Source of the DNA: an uncultured Lachnospiraceae bacterium | GTDB taxonomy: Bacteria; Bacillota; Clostridia; Lachnospirales; Lachnospiraceae | Direction of reading: 5' to 3' | Assembly (NCBI GenBank): GCA_934438085.1 | Contig: CAKSBC010000010.1 | Span: 10,273-74,272 of the forward strand | DNA: 64,000 nt | Shown: in pieces, positions 40,256-48,978 of the stretch | How positions within the stretch are numbered: position 1 is the stretch's first letter | Layout: the number at the start of each line of letters is the position of its first letter | The notes under the pieces: model-generated | What the model was told of the DNA's origin: nothing | Databases searched by the model: none | The model's input: only the letters and a program-made list of their open reading frames with translations | Position numbers and translations under genes: made by a program

Positions 40256-43200
40256 CTGTCGTCTTCCTCGTTATCGGATAAAAACTCATTTATCTCATCA
40301 TTAGTAAATTTCTTGATCCTTTTATAGCCAAAGCCTTTGATATCCGTATCAAAGCCGCATACTCCCTTATAGCTGCAGTAATCGCAGGCCGTCTCCGTTC
40401 CCGATTTATACGGTTTGATGTCAATGTTTCCGGCGAGTATCATATCCGCATCCGTATGCATTCTGTCCTTTACCGAAGCTATAAGCTTTGAAAAGCCGCT
40501 TTCGGATAATGGCATTGTTGATTGATTCATGACCATAGAGCTCTTTAAGGCAGTTTTCACATCTTTACCTTCGGCACATGCTTCTTTATCGAGATGCTCT
40601 GCAGCTGTATCGTCCCTAAGAACAGCTCCGTTCATGCGAAGCTCCTTTAAGGTAAGCTCTTCTGAAGCCGTATAATCAGAATCATTGCTGCGCAGCTTTC
40701 TTATGTCTGACAGCTTTATCGAAGGCTCTGCGACATTATAATAAAACATGCCCGCCGGCGCCACGCCCTCAATGCTTCCCTTAAGCTTTGCCGTCTCCTT
40801 CATAGCCGCATCCATATATGCCGTTAGCTGCAGCTGCAATCCGTTAAGAGTCTTATTTATGTCAAATGCCGTACTGCCGGTTTTATAATCTATGACCTTT
40901 ACATACGTCTTATTATTTTCTTCATCAAGGCAGTAATCTATCCTGTCTATTTTGCCCTTAAAGAAAATGTTCTCATCTCTGTATTTAAACTCAACCTCAG
41001 TTCCGAGAGTTTTAAAATCACCCTTTTTTAGCTGTTCTCTTAAGACCCATGCTGTCTTTGAGGTAATACGGCGCACTCTGTCCGCAATAAATCTGTTTCT
41101 TGCGGTAACTGTCATGACATTGTCGCTATACTCTGAAATAACGCGCTCCACCGAGCTCTCACATACGCTTTTGAGCTCCACATCCGACAGCTCGCTCAAA
41201 AGTTTTCCGGCATTAAAGATTTCTCTGAATATCTCATCAAGTGCTCCGTGGAACAGCTTTCCTATATCGACTGCTTCTATGTCAAAGCTTTCACGCTCCT
41301 TAAGTCTCAGACCGTAATCCAAGAAATGTCTGTAGGCGCATTTCTCAAAGTCCTCGATCCTTGAGACCGAACCGCTTAATATGTTTCCGTAAAGCTTTTT
41401 GGATACCTCTTCAGAAAGTGCATCCTTTTCATATTTTATGAATGCGCCTTTCAATACAAGCTCAGCTCTCTTATGAAATTCCTCATCTGTCGCAAGCTTT
41501 CTGTAAAGCACCTTGACTTTGTCATCTGTTACTCCACGCCTGATAAGCCTTGTGAATAATTCCAAGGCATCTTCTTTAGAGTCTATATTATCTTCATCTG
41601 CAGATTCAAAATGTACCTCGGCTTTCAGTCCTTCTATAACAGTCGAAGGCTTAAGCGGCTTTTGTTCACTGCTGTTTTTTGAATAAGACAAAATAAGCTT
41701 TCGGTTCGGCTTATTCATCATGAGTCGGATATAGAATTCCTGAATACAGCTGTCAGTCCTGTCATCAGGTGCAAGCTCAATGCCTCCGTCCTTTAAAAGG
41801 CCTCCCAGTTCCTCCATCTCGACTCTTTCGCGGTCTGTAAATATTCCGCCTCCGGTTACTGCATTCGGCATAAATCCGTCGTTTGCTCCGACTATATACA
41901 GCACGTCAATATCATCAAGCCTGCTTCGCTTAAGATCTCCGATAATGACCATATCCATGGTCTCAGGTATCATACCGCCTTTCATATCGATAAATCCCGC
42001 CTCAATAAGCTTGACATAGTCTTTAGTACTTATATTCTCATCGCCTAATACTTCACTTATTCTGATAAAAAATTCCGGAAGCAGGCCCGCAAATCTTCGG
42101 TTTTCGGAAGCCTCCTTCCAAAGTCCCTTTTCTTCAAGAGCTTTTGCAAGCTGCTCCGTTCTTAAGGTTATATCTATATCAGCTGCAAAGGCTTCAAGTG
42201 CAGCTGTCTTATCCGCTGCCGATATTCCCTCTTTTAATGCCTCTTCAAGTGCAAATACATGCTTTAGATTTTCGCTGCATTCATTTTCAGAAAGCGCCTC
42301 CAGCTGCTTCCTTCCTCTTTTTCCAGTCTTTCTTAAGTAATTATCCAATTCATCGGCAGCACCTCTTTGTTCTTTTCCGTCAATAAGATTGAGAGGATTT
42401 TTAATAAATCTCATCACATCATCATAACGGTAGGAGCCTGTTATCATGGCGCAGGCTGCTCTTATCAGCTCTATTGCAGGAGAACCCAGCGCCGCCTTCT
42501 TATCATCCATAAAAAACGGTATTTCAGCGCGTCTTAATTCTCTGCCGATTATATTTTTATATGCCTCAGGATCAGAAACTATCACCGCCATTCTCTGATA
42601 TCTGATGTCATTTTCCAAAGCATTCCTTCTGATGCTTCCTGCAAGCAGCCTTATCTCATCAACAGGATCAGCAGCCTCTCTTATGTAAATGCCTTCGTCA
42701 TATCTTTTTCTTTCAGAAAGCCTTATATCTCTGTCCTTAGACTGACTTACTCCTGCTTTGGAAGCGGTATCAATTAAGGCAGCAATATTCTTCTTACTGA
42801 GCCACCATATATCTGTAATATCCTCTTTTATGAACCTGTACGGTTCTTCCTCTGAAGGGATCGTAAGTGCAAAGCGAAGCCTTTCTGCTTCCGGCATTAT
42901 CAGCCCTATAAGCTCTAACTGCACAGGAGTAAAGCCTGTATAGCCGTCAAAAACAATGACCGCATCCTTTAAAAGCTCAGATCTCATGATGTATTTTAAA
43001 AGAAGGAGCGGTATTTCCTCCGGTATAGTCCTGCTTTCCTTTAATTCACCTGTAAATGTCTCATATATATTGGCAATGTCTCCTAGCTTTCCCTTAAGAA
43101 GCTGGCTTTTTGCAGCTTCCTGAAGCTTTCTCAGCTTTTCCGGATCAATATTATACTGATAGAACTCGGAAATCAGAGACTTGATCTGCTCAATAAATCC

Positions 43201-43557
43201 CTTTGATGACACCTTGCCGGCATAAACATTAAGCCCCTCTTTCCTGCTTACCTCAAGAACAGCCTTCCTGATGAGCAGTGCTTTTCCTATATCATCAAGC
43301 ACCGCCGGAGCTGTTATTCCAAGCTCTTCTATAACTCTGTAGAACAATAGCTGAAATGAAAGCACATCTAAATTAAGCATACCGTGATCTTCGCTTATCG
43401 AAATGATCTCTCGCTGTGCCTTTAGAGTGTTCTGCTCCGGAACAAAAAGAAAATACTTTTTATCCGGATGAAGCCTGGCTTCATCACTCAGCCATTTATA
43501 AATGTATCTTGATTTGCCGGAGCCCGGTGCTCCGAAGATAAAGTCATAGTATGCCAT
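40252..43557 (-). CDS. addB: ATP-dependent helicase/nuclease subunit B (AddB)
   Basis: 1101 residues. Walker A FIFGAPGSGKSRYIYKWL at the N-terminus, a degenerate helicase region, and a C-terminal nuclease domain with VKVIDYKTGSTAFDI. The iron-sulfur cluster ligands are present: one Cys near residue 739 (DFEKCAYRHFLDYG) and three near 1057 (ACDYCSYKGVCGFD), as expected for AddB. Start 43557 (MAYYDFIFGAPGSGK) is chosen over 43590 by family similarity. It lies upstream of addA and downstream of palindromic element B. Confidence 0.95.
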   Translation of the reverse strand: MAYYDFIFGAPGSGKSRYIYKWLSDEARLHPDKKYFLFVPEQNTLKAQREIISISEDHGMLNLDVLSFQLLFYRVIEELGITAPAVLDDIGKALLIRKAVLEVSRKEGLNVYAGKVSSKGFIEQIKSLISEFYQYNIDPEKLRKLQEAAKSQLLKGKLGDIANIYETFTGELKESRTIPEEIPLLLLKYIMRSELLKDAVIVFDGYTGFTPVQLELIGLIMPEAERLRFALTIPSEEEPYRFIKEDITDIWWLSKKNIAALIDTASKAGVSQSKDRDIRLSERKRYDEGIYIREAADPVDEIRLLAGSIRRNALENDIRYQRMAVIVSDPEAYKNIIGRELRRAEIPFFMDDKKAALGSPAIELIRAACAMITGSYRYDDVMRFIKNPLNLIDGKEQRGAADELDNYLRKTGKRGRKQLEALSENECSENLKHVFALEEALKEGISAADKTAALEAFAADIDITLRTEQLAKALEEKGLWKEASENRRFAGLLPEFFIRISEVLGDENISTKDYVKLIEAGFIDMKGGMIPETMDMVIIGDLKRSRLDDIDVLYIVGANDGFMPNAVTGGGIFTDRERVEMEELGGLLKDGGIELAPDDRTDSCIQEFYIRLMMNKPNRKLILSYSKNSSEQKPLKPSTVIEGLKAEVHFESADEDNIDSKEDALELFTRLIRRGVTDDKVKVLYRKLATDEEFHKRAELVLKGAFIKYEKDALSEEVSKKLYGNILSGSVSRIEDFEKCAYRHFLDYGLRLKERESFDIEAVDIGKLFHGALDEIFREIFNAGKLLSELSDVELKSVCESSVERVISEYSDNVMTVTARNRFIADRVRRITSKTAWVLREQLKKGDFKTLGTEVEFKYRDENIFFKGKIDRIDYCLDEENNKTYVKVIDYKTGSTAFDINKTLNGLQLQLTAYMDAAMKETAKLKGSIEGVAPAGMFYYNVAEPSIKLSDIRKLRSNDSDYTASEELTLKELRMNGAVLRDDTAAEHLDKEACAEGKDVKTALKSSMVMNQSTMPLSESGFSKLIASVKDRMHTDADMILAGNIDIKPYKSGTETACDYCSYKGVCGFDTDIKGFGYKRIKKFTNDEINEFLSDNEEDDR

Positions 43558-43610
43558 TTTTATTCCCACATTCGCAAGAATCAAGCCCAAGCGAGCTAGG
43601 CTTGTTCTTT

Positions 43611-43756
43611 CCTTTTTCTCCTTTTGTTATGCCTGCGGCTTCGCCTCAGGTAATCATGTTTGAAACCGCTTCGCTTGTTTCAAACTGATTAACATTCGTC
43701 ATAAACAAATTCAAGCAAGCTTGATTTGTTCCTTCCTCATTGTCATAACAAAAAGG
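43611..43756. repeat. Palindromic element B upstream of addB
   Basis: An outer helix CCTTTTGTTATG (43620-43631) with CATAACAAAAAGG (43744-43756, one bulge) encloses three hairpins: CCTG-c-GGC-ttc-GCC-t-CAGG (43632-43650), GTTTGAAAC/GTTTCAAAC with loop containing CGCTTCGC (43658-43685), and ACAAAT-t-CAAGC-aa-GCTTG-ATTTGT (43705-43729). A further hairpin CAAGCC/GGCTTG is at 43582-43604. The architecture (outer helix, three hairpins, GCAAGC apex) resembles element A; its ends match element D. Confidence 0.65.
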
Positions 43757-43787
43757 CCGGCGTGCTCATATGAGTTAATCGCCGACC
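43750..43787 (-). terminator. Terminator after the secreted hypothetical gene
   Basis: GGTCGGCG (43787-43780) pairs with CGCCGGCC (43762-43755) on the minus strand, one G-U, followed by TTTTT. It is 11 bp after the stop of the upstream gene and runs directly into element B. Confidence 0.85.
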
Positions 43788-43797
43788 TTAAATACTT

Positions 43798-44340
43798 TTA
43801 ATTCTGTACCGCATCCTGAAAACTGTAATAATCGTCCTCGTCGCAGATGTAAAGATATAGTGTTTTATTTTTCTTACCGCTTCCGTCGTAGTTGAGTGTC
43901 ATAACCACGCCCTGAAGTGTGTCGCTGTAGAGCTTTCCTCTTTCTTCAAGACTCGCTATGGTATTCTCTGACAGGATCTGGTAATAATCTCCTTCAGCAA
44001 GATCACCTTCGTCATATGTTCTTACTGTTTCTTTATATGAGCCTGTCTGATCTTTTTTCTCATATATTACGGAGATACTCGCAGATAACTTTTTAACATC
44101 TGCTTTTGTTATGCCTTTGTTCGGTTCAACATTAAAGAATGTATCCGGCAGGACAGCTAAGCCATCCTTATAATTTACCGTACTTCCGTTATGACCGGCA
44201 TAGCAAACTCTGTTTACTTCTTCAAGATCAAATTCTACCTTGAAAGGAAAATCTGATTTTCCTGCGGCAAACGATGTAAAACAGCATGCCAATGAAAGCA
44301 TGGCTGTAAATATTATGATTTTAATAGTCTTACTTTTCAT
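43798..44340 (-). CDS. Secreted protein of unknown function
   Basis: I do not recognise a family. About 180 residues with a clear signal peptide (KTIKIIIFTAMLSLACCFTS, cleavage likely after SFA). The mature part is a mixed alpha/beta sequence: FPFKVEFDLEEVNRVCYAGH, KGITKADVKKLSASISVIYE, YDEGDLAEGDYYQILSE and a final KNKTLYLYICDEDDYYSFQ. It has a single Cys after the signal peptide plus one near the end, no transmembrane segment and no enzyme motif. Start could be 44340 or 44364; neither has a strong ribosome binding site. It follows tyrS by about 50 bp and ends in a strong terminator. Confidence 0.6.
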   Translation of the reverse strand: MKSKTIKIIIFTAMLSLACCFTSFAAGKSDFPFKVEFDLEEVNRVCYAGHNGSTVNYKDGLAVLPDTFFNVEPNKGITKADVKKLSASISVIYEKKDQTGSYKETVRTYDEGDLAEGDYYQILSENTIASLEERGKLYSDTLQGVVMTLNYDGSGKKNKTLYLYICDEDDYYSFQDAVQN

Positions 44341-44389
44341 GATGGTGACAGTATAGCACGCCATCCTTACGAAGGACTTGAATAAAATC

Positions 44390-45619
44390 TTACGAAAAAC
44401 TTACTTTGCAGAAATTCTTTTTGCCTCTGCGAACTATGATTCCGTCGCCTGCAAGCTCATCCTTTGTATAAGCCTTTTTGCTGTCTGTTATCTTCTCATC
44501 AGCTACGGTTACACCGCCCTGCTCGATATTTCTTCTTGCATCTCCTCTTGATCCGCAGAGTCCTGCATTTACAAGGATGCTGATAAGGTCAATGCTGCCG
44601 TCTGTAAGCTCAGCTTCAGTTACATTGTATGAAGGCATATCTGCTGATGAAGCTCCGCTGAATGCTGCCTTTGCAGCTGCCTCTGCCTTGTCAGCCTCTT
44701 CCTTGCCGTGTACAAGCTCTGTAAGCTCATGAGCAAGCACTTCCTTGGCCTTGTTAAGCTCTGCACCTTCCCAGCTCTCCATCTTTCTGATTTCCTCAAG
44801 CGGAAGGAATGTGAGCATCTTAAGGCATTTTATAACGTCGGCATCATTTACATTTCTCCAGTACTGATAGAACTCATACGGAGTAGTCTTTTCAGGATCA
44901 AGCCAAACTGCACCTGATGCTGTCTTACCCATCTTCTTGCCTTCTGAGTTAAGAAGAAGTGTTATTGTCATTGCATGTGCATCTTTTCCGAGCTTCTTTC
45001 TGATAAGCTCTGTTCCGGCAAGCATATTTGACCACTGATCATCACCGCCAAACTGCATGTTGCAGCCGTAATCCTGGAATAATCTGTAGAAATCGTAGCC
45101 CTGCATAAGCATGTAGTTGAACTCAAGGAATGTAAGTCCCTGCTCCATACGATTTACATAGCAGCGTGCTGCGAGCATCTTATTGACATTGAAATGAACT
45201 CCTATGTCTCTTAAGAAGTCTATATAATTAAGGTTGAGCAGCCAATCTGCGTTGTTGACCATGATAGCGTCAGAGCTGCCGTCTCCGAAATGTATAAAGC
45301 GGCTCATCTGCTTTCTGAAGCAATCGCAGTTATGCTGAATTGTCTCTACTGTCATCATCTTACGAAGATCTGAACGGCCCGACGGATCTCCGATCATTCC
45401 TGTTCCTCCGCCTACAAGTGCAACAGGCTTATTGCCTGCCATCTGCAGTCTCTTCATAAGGCAGAGCGCCATAAAATGACCAACGTGAAGGCTGTCTGCT
45501 GTAGGGTCAAAGCCTATATAGAAAGTAGCCTTACCATTATTGACCATGTTCTTTATTTCTTCTTCATCCGTAACCTGAGCAATAAGTCCGCGCTCAACTA
45601 ACTCCTCATAAATACCCAT
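44390..45619 (-). CDS. tyrS: Tyrosyl-tRNA synthetase
   Basis: About 409 residues, class I synthetase. [17 protein letters not shown] holds the HIGH-type motif, [17 protein letters not shown] binds tyrosine, and [13 protein letters not shown] is the KMSKS-type loop (the second Lys is changed to the accepted KMGKT form). A C-terminal S4 RNA-binding domain ([22 protein letters not shown]) completes it. Candidate starts are ATG 45631, which directly abuts GAGGAG, and ATG 45619, 12 bp after it; the latter is preferred. No T-box leader is present. Confidence 0.96.
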   Translation of the reverse strand: MGIYEELVERGLIAQVTDEEEIKNMVNNGKATFYIGFDPTADSLHVGHFMALCLMKRLQMAGNKPVALVGGGTGMIGDPSGRSDLRKMMTVETIQHNCDCFRKQMSRFIHFGDGSSDAIMVNNADWLLNLNYIDFLRDIGVHFNVNKMLAARCYVNRMEQGLTFLEFNYMLMQGYDFYRLFQDYGCNMQFGGDDQWSNMLAGTELIRKKLGKDAHAMTITLLLNSEGKKMGKTASGAVWLDPEKTTPYEFYQYWRNVNDADVIKCLKMLTFLPLEEIRKMESWEGAELNKAKEVLAHELTELVHGKEEADKAEAAAKAAFSGASSADMPSYNVTEAELTDGSIDLISILVNAGLCGSRGDARRNIEQGGVTVADEKITDSKKAYTKDELAGDGIIVRRGKKNFCKVSFS

Positions 45620-45683
45620 TGATCCCGTCATCTCCTCTGAATCATTTCATTGTTTCTTATAAGGAAAATACTTCCTTGTAATT

Positions 45684-45713
45684 AAAAAGACTACTGCCTG
45701 TTTATAGGCAGTA
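45684..45713 (-). terminator. Terminator after the cell-wall-binding protein gene
   Basis: TACTGCCT and AGGCAGTA (45713-45706 and 45699-45692 on the minus strand) form an 8-bp stem with 6-nt loop, followed after four bases by TTTTT. Confidence 0.8.
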
Positions 45714-45753
45714 ATCCATATCTTACTATTAATAAAGTTATTTTTCAAGTTAT

Positions 45754-46764
45754 TCAACGTATCATAACGCCATTAAGGTCAAAAAGGTGACCGTCCGGAT
45801 TATATGCTGACTGAACTCTCGCTCCTGAGCTGTCTGTGTAATATGTTTTGCCGTCAACATTAATATAGCCTGTCTGCATTATGCCGCTGTTATCAAAATA
45901 ATACCACTTTTCGTTTATATTGTTCCAACTTGAAGTAGCAAGTCTTCCTGACGGTAATGCATAATACCATTTATTATTAACATAAATCCAGCTCGTCTTC
46001 ATAAGACCATTTGCATCGAAATAATACCAGTAATTATCGATTCTCTCCCAGCCGTTTCTTGCGTATGTGCCGTTACCGTATCTGTAATAATAACCGTTGC
46101 CCTCTTTTATCCAGCCTGATGCGGTGTTCTGCGAACCCGGATTCTGGTACTGTACATTGACCTTTCCGGCATTTCCGTTAACATAGCTTCCAGTCACAGT
46201 GTTGATAACAGATGTATTGCTGTAGGAACCTTCACCTGGCCCTTTTGGTCCGTAGTAGCCGTAGTCCGAGCCGCTTCCCGGGCCCATAGGATAATATCCG
46301 TAACCATAGTTATAATAATAGTTATTTCCGCCTGAAGGTGAGTCTGAGTCTATATCATCTGCAGTAATATTGACATCAGGCGAATTAAACGACCAGTCAC
46401 TGTACGCTCCGCCGATAAACTTTACTCTGATCTTGATATGATATTTTCCTTTACTTGAAAAGCTTATCTGATAGCTGTTATCCGAAGTTTTATAGGTTTT
46501 ATAATTCTCTGTCCAATTTCCGTCTTTTTGTCTGGACAGTCTGATCTCATAGCTATCGACAGCCTCGCCGGAAGGAATACCTACATCCCATGCCGCACTT
46601 CCGTCAGTATCCAGACTAAGACTGTTCCAACTGACAGCAGTCGCCGCATATGACTCGATATGTGTAAGTTCACCGGCAGCATAAACTCCGCCTAAAGACA
46701 TTGCTGCCGTTCCCAGGCCTATTATCAATCCCAGTATTCTTTTATTTGAAAAATGCTTTGACAT
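45754..46764 (-). CDS. Secreted cell-wall-binding repeat protein (choline/glucan-binding type)
   Basis: 336 residues. Signal peptide (ILGLIIGLGTAAMSLGGVYA), then a fibronectin-III-like domain (about 35-130: WNSLSLDTDGSAAWDV, SYEIRLSRQKDGNW, YHIKIRVKFIG), a Gly/Tyr/Pro-rich linker (about 140-185, with NYYYNYGYGYYP), and five or six cell-wall-binding repeats of about 20 residues each built on W-(I/E)-x-x-(N/D)-x-x-WYYFDxxGxMxT. Such repeats hold proteins to teichoic acid or glucan polymers. No enzymatic domain, so it may be a structural or adhesive wall protein. Own transcript: spacer upstream and terminator downstream. Confidence 0.85.
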   Translation of the reverse strand: MSKHFSNKRILGLIIGLGTAAMSLGGVYAAGELTHIESYAATAVSWNSLSLDTDGSAAWDVGIPSGEAVDSYEIRLSRQKDGNWTENYKTYKTSDNSYQISFSSKGKYHIKIRVKFIGGAYSDWSFNSPDVNITADDIDSDSPSGGNNYYYNYGYGYYPMGPGSGSDYGYYGPKGPGEGSYSNTSVINTVTGSYVNGNAGKVNVQYQNPGSQNTASGWIKEGNGYYYRYGNGTYARNGWERIDNYWYYFDANGLMKTSWIYVNNKWYYALPSGRLATSSWNNINEKWYYFDNSGIMQTGYINVDGKTYYTDSSGARVQSAYNPDGHLFDLNGVMIR

Positions 46765-46950
46765 ATAACTCTCCTAAAAGATTTTATTATTAGATCCCAT
46801 GTCGATAAATTGCAATCTGCTCATTTTTCATATATGCCCGATATGATTAAACAAATTATCCGCAAAGCAGATCAGGACCCATGGTTATACATACTGTTTT
46901 AACATGAGGCATTGTAAATGTACACTTAATTTTATATTACGGTTTTAGCG

Positions 46951-46975
46951 AAAGAAAGCAGGTCATACGACCTGC
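46951..46975 (-). terminator. Terminator after etfA
   Basis: GCAGGTC/GACCTGC stem of 7 bp with 4-nt loop (46975-46969, 46964-46958) followed by TTTCTTT on the minus strand. The rest of the 239-bp gap holds only AT-rich sequence and presumably the promoter of the wall-binding gene, which I could not place. Confidence 0.75.
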
Positions 46976-47003
46976 CTTCAAAAAGAGTAAATATGGATTT
47001 AAA

Positions 47004-48140
47004 TTATTTAGCAGCCTTGATAGCTCTGATTGACTCGATAAGCATAGGAACTACCTTGAAAAGGTCACCTACGATACCGTAGTCAGCGATCTCAAACATA
47101 GGTGCTGAAGGATTTGTGTTGATTGCAATAATGCACTCAGAATCCTGCATACCAGCCTTATGCTGAATAGCACCTGAAATACCAAGAGCGATGTAAACCT
47201 TAGGATGAACAGTCTTACCTGTCTGTCCAACCTGATGGTCAGCTGAAAGCCAGCCTGAGTCGATAGCTACACGAGATCCGCCAAGAACTCCGCCGAGCTC
47301 GTCAGCAAGTTCCTGTCCAAGCTTAATACCGCCTTCAACATCCTTAGCGATACCACGACCTACAGATACGACATAGTCAGCACCGATAAGGTCAACAAGC
47401 TTCTTTGCAGCCTTCTCTACAGAAAGAACCTCTGTCTCGAAATCTGACTCTGCAAGTGAGAACTCCGGTCTGATGATCTCTGCTGCGTCTGCCTTTGCCT
47501 GATCGAAAGGAGCCTTCTTCATAACACCAGGACGAACTGTTGCCATTGCAGGACGGAAACGTGGGCAGATGATTGTAGCCATAAGGTGTCCGCCGAATGC
47601 AGGACGAGTCATCTTAAGGTCATGTCCAACTTCCTTCTTCTCGCCCATAACCATTGCAGTATCAGTTCCTGCAATTCTCTCAGGAGCAAGAGTAGAAGCC
47701 TCGCCAAGGAAGTCCTGGTAAACCTTTGTATTAACATCAAGGTGTGTACAGTCTGCGCAAAGACCTGTGTGAAGTCTAGCTGCACAACGAGGACCAAGGT
47801 CACGACCGATATATGTAGCACCGAAGAGAACTACTTCAGGCTTTCTTTCCTTAACAACGTCAACGATAACCTTTGTGTAACCGTCTGTTGTATAGTTCTT
47901 AAGAAGCGGATGCTCGCATACGATAACACCGTCAGCGCCATAGCCGGCAAGCTCCTTGCTGTGCTCAGCAACCTTGTCGCCGAGAATAAGAGCATAAAGC
48001 TTGCATCCAAGCTCGTCTGCAAGTCTGCGTGCCTCTGAAATAAGCTCGAAGCTTGTAGGCTGAACTACTCCCTGACGCTGCTCACAGAACACCCAAACAT
48101 CCTTGAAAGCAGAAATATCTGCGCTATTGTAATTTTCCAT
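47004..48140 (-). CDS. etfA: Electron transfer flavoprotein subunit alpha
   Basis: 378 residues. The N-terminal alpha/beta domain (DVWVFCEQRQGVVQPTSFELISEA) is followed by the FAD-binding domain with VVSVGRGIAKDVEGG, SRVAIDSGWLSADHQVGQTGKTV and ALGISGAIQHKAGMQDSECIIAINTNPSAPMF, the ETF-alpha signature. With EtfB it passes electrons to Bcd and, in anaerobic Clostridia, bifurcates NADH electrons between crotonyl-CoA and ferredoxin. It lies 20 bp after etfB in the same operon. Confidence 0.96.
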   Translation of the reverse strand: MENYNSADISAFKDVWVFCEQRQGVVQPTSFELISEARRLADELGCKLYALILGDKVAEHSKELAGYGADGVIVCEHPLLKNYTTDGYTKVIVDVVKERKPEVVLFGATYIGRDLGPRCAARLHTGLCADCTHLDVNTKVYQDFLGEASTLAPERIAGTDTAMVMGEKKEVGHDLKMTRPAFGGHLMATIICPRFRPAMATVRPGVMKKAPFDQAKADAAEIIRPEFSLAESDFETEVLSVEKAAKKLVDLIGADYVVSVGRGIAKDVEGGIKLGQELADELGGVLGGSRVAIDSGWLSADHQVGQTGKTVHPKVYIALGISGAIQHKAGMQDSECIIAINTNPSAPMFEIADYGIVGDLFKVVPMLIESIRAIKAAK

Positions 48141-48160
48141 TATTCAATAATCTCCTTTCA

Positions 48161-48961
48161 TCAGATGATGTGCTTCTTCTCAAGAATAGCAGCAAGCTCG
48201 TTGCATGTGTTCTTGTCAGCACCCTCAAGCATTACACCTGCACCCTTAAGAGGTGGTGTGAATGATACAAGTATGTTGGTAGGTGAACCCTGAAGACCGA
48301 TAGTATTCTTATCGATAAGTGGCTCATCCTTAAGTGTCTCATAATCAAATACTTCTACTGGCTTGTTGTAAGCATCGAAGATTCCGAATGTGCTCATGTA
48401 ACGTGGCTCGTTGAGCTCCTTGATACATGTGATAAGGCAAGGTGTCTTCATCTTGATGTTCATGAAGCCGTCCTCAAGCATACGCTTAACGATAACTTCT
48501 CTTCCGTCAACCTTGATATCACCGGCATATGTGATCTGTGGAAGGTTAAGCTTCTCAGCGATCTGTGGTCCAACCTGAGCTGTATCTCCGTCGATAGCCT
48601 GACGTCCGCACATAACGATATCATCATCGTTAAGTCCTAAGTGGTTGATACCGGCAGCGATGATCTGTGATGTAGCGAATGTATCTGATCCACCGAACTC
48701 ACGAGCTGAAATAAGAACTCCACGGTCAGCGCCCATAGCGATAATCTCACGAAGCATCTTCTCTGCTGGAGGAGGTCCCATAGTAACTACAACAACTTCA
48801 CAACCGGTCTCATCCTTGAGCTTAAGAGCTGCCTCAACTGCATTAAGGTCATCAGGGTTGATGATTGTAAGCATAGAAGCACGGTCAAGAGTTCCGTCCG
48901 GCTTAACTGCAACCTTTCCTGAAGTATCAGGAACCTGTTTTACACAAACGATAACTTTCAT
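48161..48961 (-). CDS. etfB: Electron transfer flavoprotein subunit beta
   Basis: 266 residues with VIVCVKQVPDTS at the N-terminus, NPDDLNAVEAALKLKDE, VVTMGPPPAEKMLREIIAMGADRG, CGRQAIDGDTAQVGPQIAE (the nucleotide-binding loop) and the C-terminal arm. The residues around the GRQAxDGDTxQ loop fit ETF-beta of Bcd complexes, where this subunit binds a second flavin for bifurcation; that role is inferred from neighbours. GGGAGG precedes the ATG; 17 bp after bcd. Confidence 0.96.
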   Translation of the reverse strand: MKVIVCVKQVPDTSGKVAVKPDGTLDRASMLTIINPDDLNAVEAALKLKDETGCEVVVVTMGPPPAEKMLREIIAMGADRGVLISAREFGGSDTFATSQIIAAGINHLGLNDDDIVMCGRQAIDGDTAQVGPQIAEKLNLPQITYAGDIKVDGREVIVKRMLEDGFMNIKMKTPCLITCIKELNEPRYMSTFGIFDAYNKPVEVFDYETLKDEPLIDKNTIGLQGSPTNILVSFTPPLKGAGVMLEGADKNTCNELAAILEKKHII

Positions 48962-48978
48962 TTAAATATCCCTCCCAA

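Noticed and set aside
45620..45760. T-box riboswitch upstream of tyrS
   Set aside because: Only about 60 bp lie between the upstream gene's terminator and tyrS, and no T-box sequence or specifier hairpin is visible; the terminator there belongs to the preceding gene.
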